Source: JBGTCD01 sp041749015 (GTDB lineage: Bacteria; Bacteroidota; Bacteroidia; Cytophagales; Cyclobacteriaceae). Taken from it: a DNA stretch of 26,169 nucleotides. Below the pieces are notes generated by a model that saw only the letters and a program-made list of their open reading frames with translations, did no database searches and was not told the DNA's origin. Below are positions 17,924-23,855 of this stretch, one piece after another (within the stretch, counting starts at the first letter, position 1; every line of letters starts with the position of its first letter). The DNA lies in NCBI GenBank assembly GCA_041749015.1, contig JBGTCD010000149.1, forward strand, positions 1 to 26,169, read 5' to 3'. Made by a program: the position numbers and the translations under genes.

Positions 17924-18334
17924 TTAATGAACGATACCACACTCTTTACAAAACTTTCGTTTGCCCCTACTTCTTTTCTTTGGCTTCTTTTTATGGCCAA
18001 AATACATAGGATCTGAATATTGGGGCTTTTTCATCTCCTTTTCCATTTTTTTATACCTCTTGGCATTGGCTTCCATGCGGTCCCAAAACTCATCCCGCTT
18101 TCCATCCAAATTATCAAAATGGTTATTGCCTTGCTGCTGTTTTTTCTTCAATGATTTGGCGTCCCGGCGTGAAGGTGCAAACGTGGCCTGTGAGCCGGGA
18201 CTCAAAGAGGTGGGCTGCTCCTGGTACTCGGTAGTCTCCTGCTTTTTTTTAGCTTTTTTCTTTCTTGATTGAGACCAGCCCTCCTCCGGGATGAGAAAAA
18301 TCACCAAAATGGATATGATAAAAAGTCTGCTCAT
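17924..18334 (-). CDS. small basic exported protein with C-terminal CxxC
   Basis: An unrecognised 136-residue protein. It has an N-terminal hydrophobic segment that reads as a signal peptide (MSRLFIISILVIFLIPEEGWSQ), then a very lysine- and arginine-rich low-complexity body (RKKKAKKKQ, SLKKKQQQGNN, KKKPKKRSRGKRK), and a distinct end FCKECGIVH with one CxxC. The CxxC and His could bind a metal or form a disulfide; one pair alone is not a full zinc finger. The frame stays open to 18466, but a perfect -7 promoter box at 18357-18364 lies inside that extension, so the ATG at 18334 is preferred. First gene of the operon with deoC and acyP. Function is unknown. Confidence 0.7.
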   Translation of the reverse strand: MSRLFIISILVIFLIPEEGWSQSRKKKAKKKQETTEYQEQPTSLSPGSQATFAPSRRDAKSLKKKQQQGNNHFDNLDGKRDEFWDRMEANAKRYKKMEKEMKKPQYSDPMYFGHKKKPKKRSRGKRKFCKECGIVH

Positions 18335-18356
18335 CAAATATTTAAAATCCTTTCCA

Positions 18357-18364
18357 CAAAGGTA
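18357..18364 (-). promoter_or_regulatory. -7 promoter element for the deoC operon
   Basis: TACCTTTG on the minus strand, a perfect TAnnTTTG, about 23 bases before the ATG at 18334. No TTG at -33 was found. It supports 18334 as the operon's first start codon. Confidence 0.45.
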
Positions 18365-18422
18365 AAAACCATCCGGGTTAAAAAAAATTGTCCTGTTTGG
18401 GCCGAAAAATAGTCCTTTAAGC

Positions 18423-18456
18423 AAAAAAACCCACGGAAGATCCGCTTCCGGGGGTC
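18423..18456 (-). terminator. Rho-independent terminator after the SNase-like gene
   Basis: On the minus strand the stem CGGAAG / CTTCCG (18445-18450 with 18434-18439, loop of 5) is extended by GGG/CCC pairs across one mismatch and followed by seven T. It begins about 25 bases past the SNase-like stop. Confidence 0.75.
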
Positions 18457-18480
18457 TTAAATACAAAGCCTTACCTCACT

Positions 18481-18975
18481 TTAACTGCCTTTGGAGCCCA
18501 GCATCGTGGCATTTCTCCGATATTCCCATGGAGGGGTGGGTGATTCTTGTGACCACAGTCCTTTACCCTGTATTTTGGAAGTTTCCATTATTTGATCCCA
18601 GTCGGGATAATCAGAGCACTGCTCCATCCGCCATCCCAGGCCTTCTTCCAGCAACAACTCATTCAATATTTTTTTCTTACCTATCCGCACTACTCCAAGA
18701 TAATTTCCTAATCGGTCCCGGCTGGTAATGGTCACCGTAACTTTTTTATTGAGGAGGGCCTGGGAAGCAAACGCCAATGCATCCTCACCATAAGCCTGGG
18801 CGATCTCGGGAGCATCTACCCCGCAAAGCTTCACCACCAAATACTCATCTTCTTCTATTTCCAGATGGAAGGTATTGCCATCGACAACCTTTACCACCTT
18901 ACCTGATACTTCATCGGAAGCCTGCACAGCCCCGAAAAACGTAAATGCTAAAACCAAAATCCAAAACCGCTTCAT
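18481..18975 (-). CDS. exported SNase-like (thermonuclease fold) protein, probably catalytically degenerate
   Basis: A 164-residue protein with a signal peptide (MKRFWILVLAFTFFGAVQAS) and one staphylococcal-nuclease-like OB-fold domain: VSGKVVKVVDGNTFHLEI, VKLCGVDAPEIAQAYGEDA, TSRDRLGNYLGVVRI, LNELLLEEGLGWR, QGKGLW. Aligned by these motifs to S. aureus nuclease, calcium ligand Asp21 is Asn34, Arg35 is Lys49 and Arg87 is Asn91, while Asp40 (Asp54) and the general base Glu43 (Glu57) remain. Losing both catalytic arginines and a metal ligand suggests little or no nuclease activity; a binding role is possible. An in-frame ATG at 19023 exists, but the signal peptide begins at 18975. It stands alone between the lpdA terminator and its own terminator. 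Confidence 0.85.
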   Translation of the reverse strand: MKRFWILVLAFTFFGAVQASDEVSGKVVKVVDGNTFHLEIEEDEYLVVKLCGVDAPEIAQAYGEDALAFASQALLNKKVTVTITSRDRLGNYLGVVRIGKKKILNELLLEEGLGWRMEQCSDYPDWDQIMETSKIQGKGLWSQESPTPPWEYRRNATMLGSKGS

Positions 18976-19110
18976 AACCGTAGTATTTAAGTGAAATCTT
19001 GTACTGCTTAATACCTTGACCATGGTGGTAGGTGAGCGGTGAAAACAGGAATTTCCTTGCAGAAGTAAGATTTAGTGGCTCGGTTAACATAAAACGCCCC
19101 ATAAACCAAA

Positions 19111-19136
19111 AAACCCTGACCAGGCAGGGTTTTTTT
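19111..19136 (-). terminator. Rho-independent terminator after lpdA
   Basis: The perfect 8-base stem AAACCCTG / CAGGGTTT (19111-19118 with 19125-19132) encloses a 6-base loop, with T runs on both strands. It lies about 25 bases past the lpdA stop and separates lpdA from the SNase-like gene. Confidence 0.85.
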
Positions 19137-19156
19137 TAAATAATGGTATGTAAGAT

Positions 19157-20551
19157 TTATAGATGGATTACTTCATCATAAGCTGCCGCGGCAGCTTCCA
19201 TCACTGCTTCAGACATGGTCGGGTGTGGGTGGACTGATTTGATGATCTCATGAGCTGTAGTTTCAAGTTTTCTGGCTACCACGGCCTCAGCGATCATTTC
19301 AGTAACATTCGCACCAATCATATGGGCACCAAGCCACTCCCCGTATTTTGCATCAAAGATCAATTTAACAAATCCATCTTTGGCTCCTGCGGCACTGGCT
19401 TTGCCAGAAGCAGAAAATGGAAACTTGCCTACCTTTATTTCATAGCCTGCTTCTTTAGCAGCTTTTTCAGTATAGCCTACTGAAGCAATCTCAGGGCTGC
19501 AATAGGTACAGCCTGGCAGGTTATTGTAATCCAATGGTTCAGGGCTGTGTCCGGCAATTTTTTCTACGCAGATGATCCCTTCCGCAGAGGCTACGTGAGC
19601 CAAAGCAGGACCATGGACGATATCGCCAATAGCATAAACCCCATCCACATTAGTGCGATAATAATCATCTACTACCACCCGGCCTTTTTCTGTTTTTACG
19701 CCTGTTTCCTCAAGGCCAATCCCTTCAATATTGGTGGCGACACCGACAGCAGCGAGTACAATATCACATTCCAGGGTTTCTTCCCCCTTTGAAGTTTTTA
19801 CTTTCACTTTGCAGGTTTTGCCTTTAGTATCTACAGCGGTCACCTCCGAGCTGGTCATGATGGTCATCCCGGCCTTTTTATAAATTTTTTCGAGGGTTTT
19901 ACTCACTTCTTCATCCTCATTGGGCACTATGCGGTCCATAAACTCTACCACCGTGACCTTGGTGCCTATGCTGTGGTAGAAATAGGCAAACTCCACTCCT
20001 ATAGCTCCAGACCCAACAATTACCATTGATTTAGGTTGTTTGTCCAAAACCATGGCCTGCCGGTATCCGATTATTTTCTCATTATCTATCTTGAGGCTGG
20101 GCAGCTCACGAGACCTGGCACCTGTAGCAATGATGATATGGTCCGCGCTGTACTCGGTCTTTTTACCTTTTTCGTCTTCCACCTCCACTTTTTTGCCTTT
20201 CTTAAGCTTACCAAAACCGGGGATGTGGTCGATTTTATTCTTTTTGAACAGAAATTGTATGCCCTTGCTCATACCACCGGCTACATCTCTGCTGCGCTTT
20301 ACCATGGCTGTAAAATCAGCCTTGGCATCCTTCACATCAATACCATAATCCTTGGCATGGCTGATATATTCAAAAACCTGGGCACTTTTAAGTAAAGCCT
20401 TGGTAGGAATACAACCCCAGTTAAGGCATACACCACCTAGTTCAGCTTTTTCTATTACGCCTACTTTTTTTCCAAGTTGAGAAGCTCTGATTGCTGCTAC
20501 GTACCCACCGGGGCCGCTGCCAATCACGAGCACATCATATTTTGAAGCCAT
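19157..20551 (-). CDS. lpdA: dihydrolipoyl dehydrogenase (E3)
   Basis: FAD-dependent E3 subunit that reoxidises dihydrolipoamide in the 2-oxoacid dehydrogenase complexes and the glycine cleavage system, passing electrons to NAD+. At 464 residues it is full length. Evidence: the N-terminal FAD fold (VLVIGSGPGGYVAAIRASQLG), the redox-active disulfide in GGVCLNWGCIPTKALL (Cys42, Cys47), the NAD-binding fold (MVIVGSGAIGVEFAYFYHSIG), the second FAD motif (VDGVYAIGDIVHGPALAHVASAEG), and the C-terminal catalytic dyad VHPHPTMSEA (His443, Glu448). No E1 or E2 gene is adjacent. A perfect -7 box lies about 37 bases before the ATG, and a strong terminator follows. Confidence 0.97.
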   Translation of the reverse strand: MASKYDVLVIGSGPGGYVAAIRASQLGKKVGVIEKAELGGVCLNWGCIPTKALLKSAQVFEYISHAKDYGIDVKDAKADFTAMVKRSRDVAGGMSKGIQFLFKKNKIDHIPGFGKLKKGKKVEVEDEKGKKTEYSADHIIIATGARSRELPSLKIDNEKIIGYRQAMVLDKQPKSMVIVGSGAIGVEFAYFYHSIGTKVTVVEFMDRIVPNEDEEVSKTLEKIYKKAGMTIMTSSEVTAVDTKGKTCKVKVKTSKGEETLECDIVLAAVGVATNIEGIGLEETGVKTEKGRVVVDDYYRTNVDGVYAIGDIVHGPALAHVASAEGIICVEKIAGHSPEPLDYNNLPGCTYCSPEIASVGYTEKAAKEAGYEIKVGKFPFSASGKASAAGAKDGFVKLIFDAKYGEWLGAHMIGANVTEMIAEAVVARKLETTAHEIIKSVHPHPTMSEAVMEAAAAAYDEVIHL

Positions 20552-20587
20552 ATTTATTGAATCAGATAATTATTATTTTTAGCAGTG

Positions 20588-20595
20588 CAAAGATA
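20588..20595 (-). promoter_or_regulatory. -7 promoter element for lpdA
   Basis: TATCTTTG on the minus strand, a perfect TAnnTTTG, with a predicted start near 20583 and a leader of about 32 bases. The -33 region is weak. Confidence 0.45.
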
Positions 20596-20731
20596 GTCTT
20601 TTATGGGTAACAGGGAAATGGTGAAGGTGGATTTGCTGATGATTTCAAGGCCATTTTGCAAAGTATCTTGGCTCAGGTTTCCTTATTTCAAAGGAAAATT
20701 TCATTTTTGCCTACCAAAATAAAACAGACTT

Positions 20732-21478
20732 ATGGGACTACTACAAGGAAAAATCGCTCTGATCACCGGGGCTTCAAAGGGAATAGGAAAATCCATTGCT
20801 GAGCAATTTGTCAGGGAAGGGGCCCAGGTGGCATTCACATACCTTTCCAGTGTCGAGAAAGCACAGGTCCTGGAAAAGGAACTCCAGGCATTTGGAACTA
20901 AGGTGAAAGGCTACCGGTCCGATGCCTCCGACTATGCTGCTGCTGAGCAGTTGATCAATGATGTAGTGAGTGATTTCGGAGGTCTGGATATATTGGTGAA
21001 TAATGCCGGTATCACAGAAGATAATCTGCTCATGCGCATGACTGAGGAGATGTGGGATCGTGTAGTTACCATCAATCTTAAATCTTGTTTTAACACTGTA
21101 AAAGCTGCCACCAGAACATTTATGAAACAAAGGAGTGGCTCCATCATCAACATGTCTTCGGTAGTAGGCGTCAAAGGTAATGCCGGACAAGCCAATTATG
21201 CTGCCTCCAAAGCGGGAATCATTGGATTTACCAAATCCGTGGCACTGGAATTAGGCTCCCGTGGCATCCGCTCCAATGCTATTGCGCCCGGATTTATCGA
21301 AACGGAAATGACAGAAAAGCTGGATGAAAAGACCGTACAAGGCTGGCGCGATGCCATCCCCCTCAGGAGAGGCGGCACCCCTGAAGACGTGGCTCAGGCC
21401 TGTGTATTTCTAGGCTCAGATATGAGCAGCTACATTACCGGCCAGGTGCTCCTGGTAGATGGCGGGATGTTAACGTAA
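20732..21478 (+). CDS. fabG: 3-oxoacyl-[acyl-carrier-protein] reductase
   Basis: Short-chain dehydrogenase that reduces 3-oxoacyl-ACP with NADPH in fatty acid elongation; cytoplasmic, usually tetrameric. The 248-residue protein has the cofactor motif TGASKGIG (12-19), LVNNAGITEDNLLMRM, active-site Asn115 (VVTINLKS), Ser143 (IINMSSVVG), and Tyr156/Lys160 in QANYAASKAG. The segment from GITEDNLLMRM to the end closely follows FabG rather than general SDR enzymes. No other fab genes are adjacent, so a second SDR role cannot be fully ruled out. It is divergent from lpdA. Its 3' end borders the repeat-rich accessory island. Confidence 0.92.
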   Translation: MGLLQGKIALITGASKGIGKSIAEQFVREGAQVAFTYLSSVEKAQVLEKELQAFGTKVKGYRSDASDYAAAEQLINDVVSDFGGLDILVNNAGITEDNLLMRMTEEMWDRVVTINLKSCFNTVKAATRTFMKQRSGSIINMSSVVGVKGNAGQANYAASKAGIIGFTKSVALELGSRGIRSNAIAPGFIETEMTEKLDEKTVQGWRDAIPLRRGGTPEDVAQACVFLGSDMSSYITGQVLLVDGGMLT

Positions 21479-21513
21479 TAGGCGCAGTGGCAGCTTATCT
21501 GCGACGAGGTGTG

Positions 21514-21577
21514 AAATGTCCTGCACCTGCCTGCCATTCCTTCGGCAGGTAAACCGCTAGGCAGGAACTCAGGACAG
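21514..21577. repeat. palindromic repeat copy 1 (interrupted)
   Basis: The outer arms TGTCCTG (21517-21523) and AACTCAGGACA (21566-21576) belong to the palindrome found intact at 22848-22872, but here a 42-base insert of CCTGCC/GGCAGG inverted repeats separates them. The left flank GAAATGTCCTG is shared with copy 2. It ends 5 bases before the toxin gene's stop codon. Confidence 0.7.
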
Positions 21578-21581
21578 AGGA

Positions 21582-21914
21582 TTATTGGTCTAACATCCCT
21601 ACAATTTTATCGCGAACCTCCTTGAACTTCCCATGACTAATCTGACCTATTTTGTAGGAAATGATTGACTTTTGAGCAGTAAATATTCGGTTAGGTCGAA
21701 TGTTACTTTCCTTGTTCAAATGCCCATGGATAATCTCAGATTCTGGTAAAACAATTGCATGGTGATCTCTAATACTTTGACTGGTGATCTGGCATAAGAT
21801 AATGTCCTCTCCACTCAAATCTGCCAAAACAAGTGCTGGTCGTTTCTTGAAAGCAGATAGGTCCGAAAACGGAAAAGGCACTACTACAAGGTCCCCTTTT
21901 ACAAATTGCTCCAC
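21582..21914 (-). CDS. PemK/MazF-family toxin (type II toxin-antitoxin)
   Basis: A 110-residue protein of the PemK/MazF/CcdB fold. Its known members are ribosome-independent mRNA endoribonucleases. Family features: the start VKGDLVVVPFPFSDLSAFKKRPALVLA, the second strand IILCQITSQ, and NIRPNRIFTAQKSII followed by KIGQISHGKFKEV. The arginine in KKRPALV and the threonine/serine of ITSQ match the usual active-site positions. It overlaps the end of the upstream antitoxin gene by 16 bases, the usual antitoxin-then-toxin order with translational coupling. Repression by the antitoxin/toxin complex is expected from the family but no operator was identified. Copy 1 of the palindromic repeat lies just beyond its stop. 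Confidence 0.9.
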   Translation of the reverse strand: MEQFVKGDLVVVPFPFSDLSAFKKRPALVLADLSGEDIILCQITSQSIRDHHAIVLPESEIIHGHLNKESNIRPNRIFTAQKSIISYKIGQISHGKFKEVRDKIVGMLDQ

Positions 21915-22102
21915 GCTTCGTCTTCTTCAGGTTTTTCCCATTCTCTTTTTAAAACTGCCTCGCTGGCATAGGCCGTGTACATACCTTCATGTTTTCGTGA
22001 AGTCTTGTACTTCAAATATTTCATAAAATTATAAAGCTCACTCAGCATTTCGTCTGGAACATCATTGAGTTCTTCCCTTAACTTTTCTTTAGTAACACCC
22101 AT
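21899..22102 (-). CDS. putative antitoxin partner of the PemK/MazF toxin
   Basis: A 67-residue, charged protein (MGVTKEKLREELNDVPDEMLSELYNFMKYLKYK ... in two parts: a DUF2281-like helical start with VPDEMLSELYNFMKYLKYK, and an acidic tail EWEKPEEDEAWSNL). Such tails commonly wrap around the toxin. It overlaps the toxin gene by 16 bases, which with the gene order is the main evidence for pairing. Its start (ATG 22102) lies inside the end of the truncated PIN-toxin frame (22089-22223), so this module seems to have been joined to, or placed within, an older toxin-antitoxin operon. No own promoter was recognised; it may depend on the promoter before the VapB-like gene. Confidence 0.75.
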   Translation of the reverse strand: MGVTKEKLREELNDVPDEMLSELYNFMKYLKYKTSRKHEGMYTAYASEAVLKREWEKPEEDEAWSNL

Positions 22103-22223
22103 AAATCTTCATTTTAAACTCTTTAGCCTTATTTATTTCATCTGCTATCCTATGCTCTCCTTTAAGCAGGTCAATGACAATATTTGTGTCTAATAAATAG
22201 GATTTATTTCCAGACTTCTTCAT
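22089..22223 (-). pseudogene. truncated VapC-like PIN-domain toxin
   Basis: Only 44 codons. The start MKKSGNKSYLLDTNIVIDLL carries the first acidic active-site residue of PIN-domain ribonucleases (LLDTNIVID), then KGEHRIADEINKAKEF, and then the frame leaves the family pattern (KMKIYGCY) and stops. Full VapC proteins have about 125-140 residues; the remaining acidic residues are gone, so it should be inactive. It overlaps the VapB-like antitoxin gene by 20 bases, the usual vapBC spacing, and its 3' end overlaps the next antitoxin start. The break falls about where the MazF-type module begins. Confidence 0.75.
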
Positions 22224-22431
22224 GGATTTTCTCACATGAGTCTTCAATATCCTTTTTCATATTTTCTGCCTCTTCTTCACTAATTACATTCAAGAGATCA
22301 TATACTGAGGTGGAAGGGACTTGTTTCTTCCTTTCTTTTTTTAGCAATGACTCCAACTTGTCAATAATCTGTTCATTGCTGACAGCTAAAATTTCCTGAA
22401 TGAAATTGAGCTTTTTTGTCTTTAAATCCAT
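22204..22431 (-). CDS. VapB-like antitoxin, partner of a truncated toxin
   Basis: A 75-residue, strongly charged protein: helical start MDLKTKKLNFIQEILAVSNE, then QIIDKLESLLKKERKKQ, and an acidic end ISEEEAENMKKDIEDSCEKIHEEVW. This is the layout of small Bacteroidota addiction-module antitoxins that precede PIN toxins. The overlap with the PIN fragment (20 bases) supports the pairing. Because the toxin is broken, the antitoxin is now either an orphan, perhaps neutralising related toxins elsewhere, or a relic. A candidate -7 box TACCTTTC (22444-22451, minus strand; one mismatch) lies 13 bases before the ATG and could drive the whole four-gene cluster. Confidence 0.7.
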   Translation of the reverse strand: MDLKTKKLNFIQEILAVSNEQIIDKLESLLKKERKKQVPSTSVYDLLNVISEEEAENMKKDIEDSCEKIHEEVWK

Positions 22432-22588
22432 AATAATACGAATGAAAGGTAGTATCGTAAAGTTAACAACTTTACTAATATTAACCAGTTTGAAGCGAGT
22501 AAAGGTTCATATCACACGAATTAGATATGATTTTAATCTGCCAGGATGCCTTAGAAAAGAATCAAGCTTTTCAAAAGCGAGCGTCAAG

Positions 22589-22634
22589 GTCTTAGTTAGG
22601 GTTAGTGTTAGTGTCAGTGTTAGTGTTAGTGTTT
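22589..22634. repeat. tandem hexamer array (GTTAGT)n
   Basis: Six adjacent hexamers at 22595-22630 (GTTAGG, GTTAGT x2, GTCAGT, GTTAGT x2) with degenerate units at both edges. Both strands stay open across it (alternating Val-Ser or Thr-Leu), which explains spurious long frames here. It lies directly before a long hairpin. Confidence 0.85.
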
Positions 22635-22647
22635 TCCCTTCGGCCCT

Positions 22648-22772
22648 TGAGGAAATTGCGTTAAGAAATTTCCGGCTTCGAAGCGGCCAAAAATTTTGCT
22701 GTCTGAGGCGGCAAAGCCGACGAGTTTCAAAATTTTTAGCGGAGAAAAAGGAAATTTTAGCGTATTTCCTCA
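22648..22772. repeat. long nested hairpin element
   Basis: The outer arms TGAGGAAATTGCG...AAATTTCC (22648-22673) and GGAAATTTTAGCGTATTTCCTCA (in 22750-22772) are near-complementary. Inside them CGGCCAAAAATTTTG (about 22684-22698) pairs with CAAAATTTTTAGCGG (about 22728-22742), and the tip is CGGC-AAA-GCCG (22709-22719). The result is one elongated imperfect hairpin of about 125 bases. No gene is supported here. Confidence 0.75.
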
Positions 22773-22840
22773 CAGGCCTTGATTCTTTTGCTTACTTTTC
22801 TCATCAAGGAGAAAAGTAAGGCCTGCCTACCGAAGGTAGG
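22773..22840. repeat. perfect 12-base stem hairpin plus CCTACC hairpin
   Basis: CTTACTTTTCTC (22791-22802) and GAGAAAAGTAAG (22809-22820) form a perfect stem with a 6-base loop. CAGGCCTT (22773-22780) and AAGGCCTG (22818-22825) can form an enclosing or competing stem. CCTACC-GAA-GGTAGG follows at 22826-22840. This type of hairpin is common between genes in Bacteroidota, to my recollection. Confidence 0.7.
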
Positions 22841-22847
22841 GCGGAAA

Positions 22848-22872
22848 TGTCCTGAGTTTGAAACTCAGGACA
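22848..22872. repeat. palindromic repeat copy 2 (intact)
   Basis: A perfect palindrome: TGTCCTGAGTTT, one central G, AAACTCAGGACA. The stop codon of the orphan antitoxin frame (22865-22867) lies inside it. Confidence 0.9.
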
Positions 22873-23095
22873 GCGCTGGATTATTTCTTTGGGCTTTGAT
22901 ATACGCTTTTACTTCCTCCCAGGTATAGCTTACTCTCTCCTTTTTGATACTTTTCCATTCGTCTGTCAAGTCTTCTTTCATCTCATCGCTGATCAAACTA
23001 CTCCCTTCCAATATCTCCTCTATCTGTCCTAAAATCGCCTCATCCTTTGTATGGACAAGCTTTTCTATTAGTCTGTATTTTACCTCCGGCTTCAT
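22865..23095 (-). CDS. orphan antitoxin-like addiction-module protein
   Basis: From the ATG at 23095 the product has 76 residues: KYRLIEKLVHTKDEAILGQI (helical start), an acidic middle (SDEMKEDLTDEWKSIKKE), and SYTWEEVKAYIKAQ. The last motif and overall size match small addiction-module antitoxins of Bacteroidota. No toxin gene adjoins it on either side. The frame remains open upstream to 23218 (GTG), with another ATG at 23131; the first residues of the longest form (FQTQDSS) would be read from palindromic repeat copy 3, so they are probably not real. The last residues (PALS) and stop are read from copy 2. The gene therefore lies exactly between two repeat copies. Start choice is uncertain. 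Confidence 0.6.
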   Translation of the reverse strand: MKPEVKYRLIEKLVHTKDEAILGQIEEILEGSSLISDEMKEDLTDEWKSIKKERVSYTWEEVKAYIKAQRNNPALS

Positions 23096-23199
23096 GGATT
23101 CTCTGTTTTTCAGTAAAGATAACGAAATCATAGCAATAGGTTTATTATTGAAATAGATGATTTCCCTGATAGGCTGCTTCAATTTCCTTGTCTTGCTGC

Positions 23200-23216
23200 T
23201 GTCCTGAGTTTGAAAC
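23200..23216. repeat. palindromic repeat copy 3 (half)
   Basis: TGTCCTGAGTTT, G, AAAC: the left arm and centre of the palindrome, with the right arm lost after four bases. It lies 13 bases past the stop of the degenerate frame at 23230. Confidence 0.8.
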
Positions 23217-23229
23217 ACAATAAATTACA

Positions 23230-23375
23230 CTACCCATCCAAAAACTCAATCTCTACTAAGCCTACATTCTTCCCTTCATAATAATACCTTGCACTGCATT
23301 AAACATAATCTTCAGGTAAAATATAAGCCTTAATCGCAGGCTTTGCAAAAGCGCCCGAGGGGAGGGGGGACTTGC
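23230..23375 (-). pseudogene. degenerate coding remnant of unknown origin
   Basis: One minus-strand frame reads GAFAKPAIKAYILPEDYV, a TAA (23299-23301), then CSARYYYEGKNVGLVEIEFL DG and TAG at 23230. The composition looks protein-like on both sides of the stop, so this may be the tail of a decayed gene. I cannot name the family. It fills most of the gap between the membrane-protein gene and repeat copy 3. Confidence 0.35.
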
Positions 23376-23396
23376 AGGGCGATGGAGGCAGGAATA

Positions 23397-23855
23397 TTAT
23401 GTATAATTAACCATGACCGTTTTCAATTTTTTCACTCTTCGCCTCCATTTAAAAATGTCCCATAAAAAAAATAATACGAACAATAAAATAAAAAAGAATA
23501 TATATTTATTACTATTAATATTTATTAAATTAATTAAATTCATAAATATTAATGCTATAAATCCTATGAAAAAAATTATAGCTATTAATAGGGTAATTGT
23601 GGAAATTTTAAAGCTCCCCTTAAATTCTAACCCATTATTTTTTAAAAATTCCCCTTCAAACACAATAGGAGCTAAAGGACCAAAAAAAGTAATTTTTAAA
23701 AAATTATTTCTAACTTTTATTTGAGGTGTGGAAAATAGAAAATCATCTTTTAGTTTTGCTTTTAAATACTCCAGAAATAAACCCTTATGATCAATTTTTT
23801 TTGATAAGAATCTATTCTTACTTAGTAAGATATTATTTATTTTGTCCAAAACCAT
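23397..23855 (-). CDS. small membrane protein, candidate immunity protein for the Rhs tip
   Basis: From the ATG at 23855 the product has 152 residues: a polar N-terminal part (about 1-75, with DHKGLFLEYLKAKLKDD and FFGPLAPIVFEGEF), then two strongly hydrophobic segments (ISTITLLIAIIFFIGFIALI and a second ending FFFILLFVLFFLWDIF), and a basic tail KWRRRVKKLK. I do not recognise the family. An ATG two codons earlier (23861) is equally possible. Its start overlaps the end of the Rhs-tip gene by about 23 bases, so the two are translationally coupled. In polymorphic toxin loci the gene right after the toxin tip is usually the immunity gene, and a two-segment membrane protein would suit a membrane-active toxin. 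This is inferred from position only. The region is much richer in A+T than the core genes. Confidence 0.6.
   Translation of the reverse strand: MVLDKINNILLSKNRFLSKKIDHKGLFLEYLKAKLKDDFLFSTPQIKVRNNFLKITFFGPLAPIVFEGEFLKNNGLEFKGSFKISTITLLIAIIFFIGFIALIFMNLINLININSNKYIFFFILLFVLFFLWDIFKWRRRVKKLKTVMVNYT

Noticed and set aside
18335..18466. Forty-four-residue N-terminal extension of the basic exported protein
   Set aside because: It contains a perfect -7 box and would bury the signal peptide in the interior.
22589..22640. CRISPR array
   Set aside because: The units are 6-base tandem repeats without spacers, and no cas gene is near.
22400..22819. Long plus-strand frame (139 codons) and an opposing minus-strand frame at 22507-22773
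   Set aside because: Both run through the hexamer array and the nested hairpin, which keep all frames open and give alternating Val-Ser or Thr-Leu runs; the plus frame is also antisense to the antitoxin promoter. No domain is recognisable.
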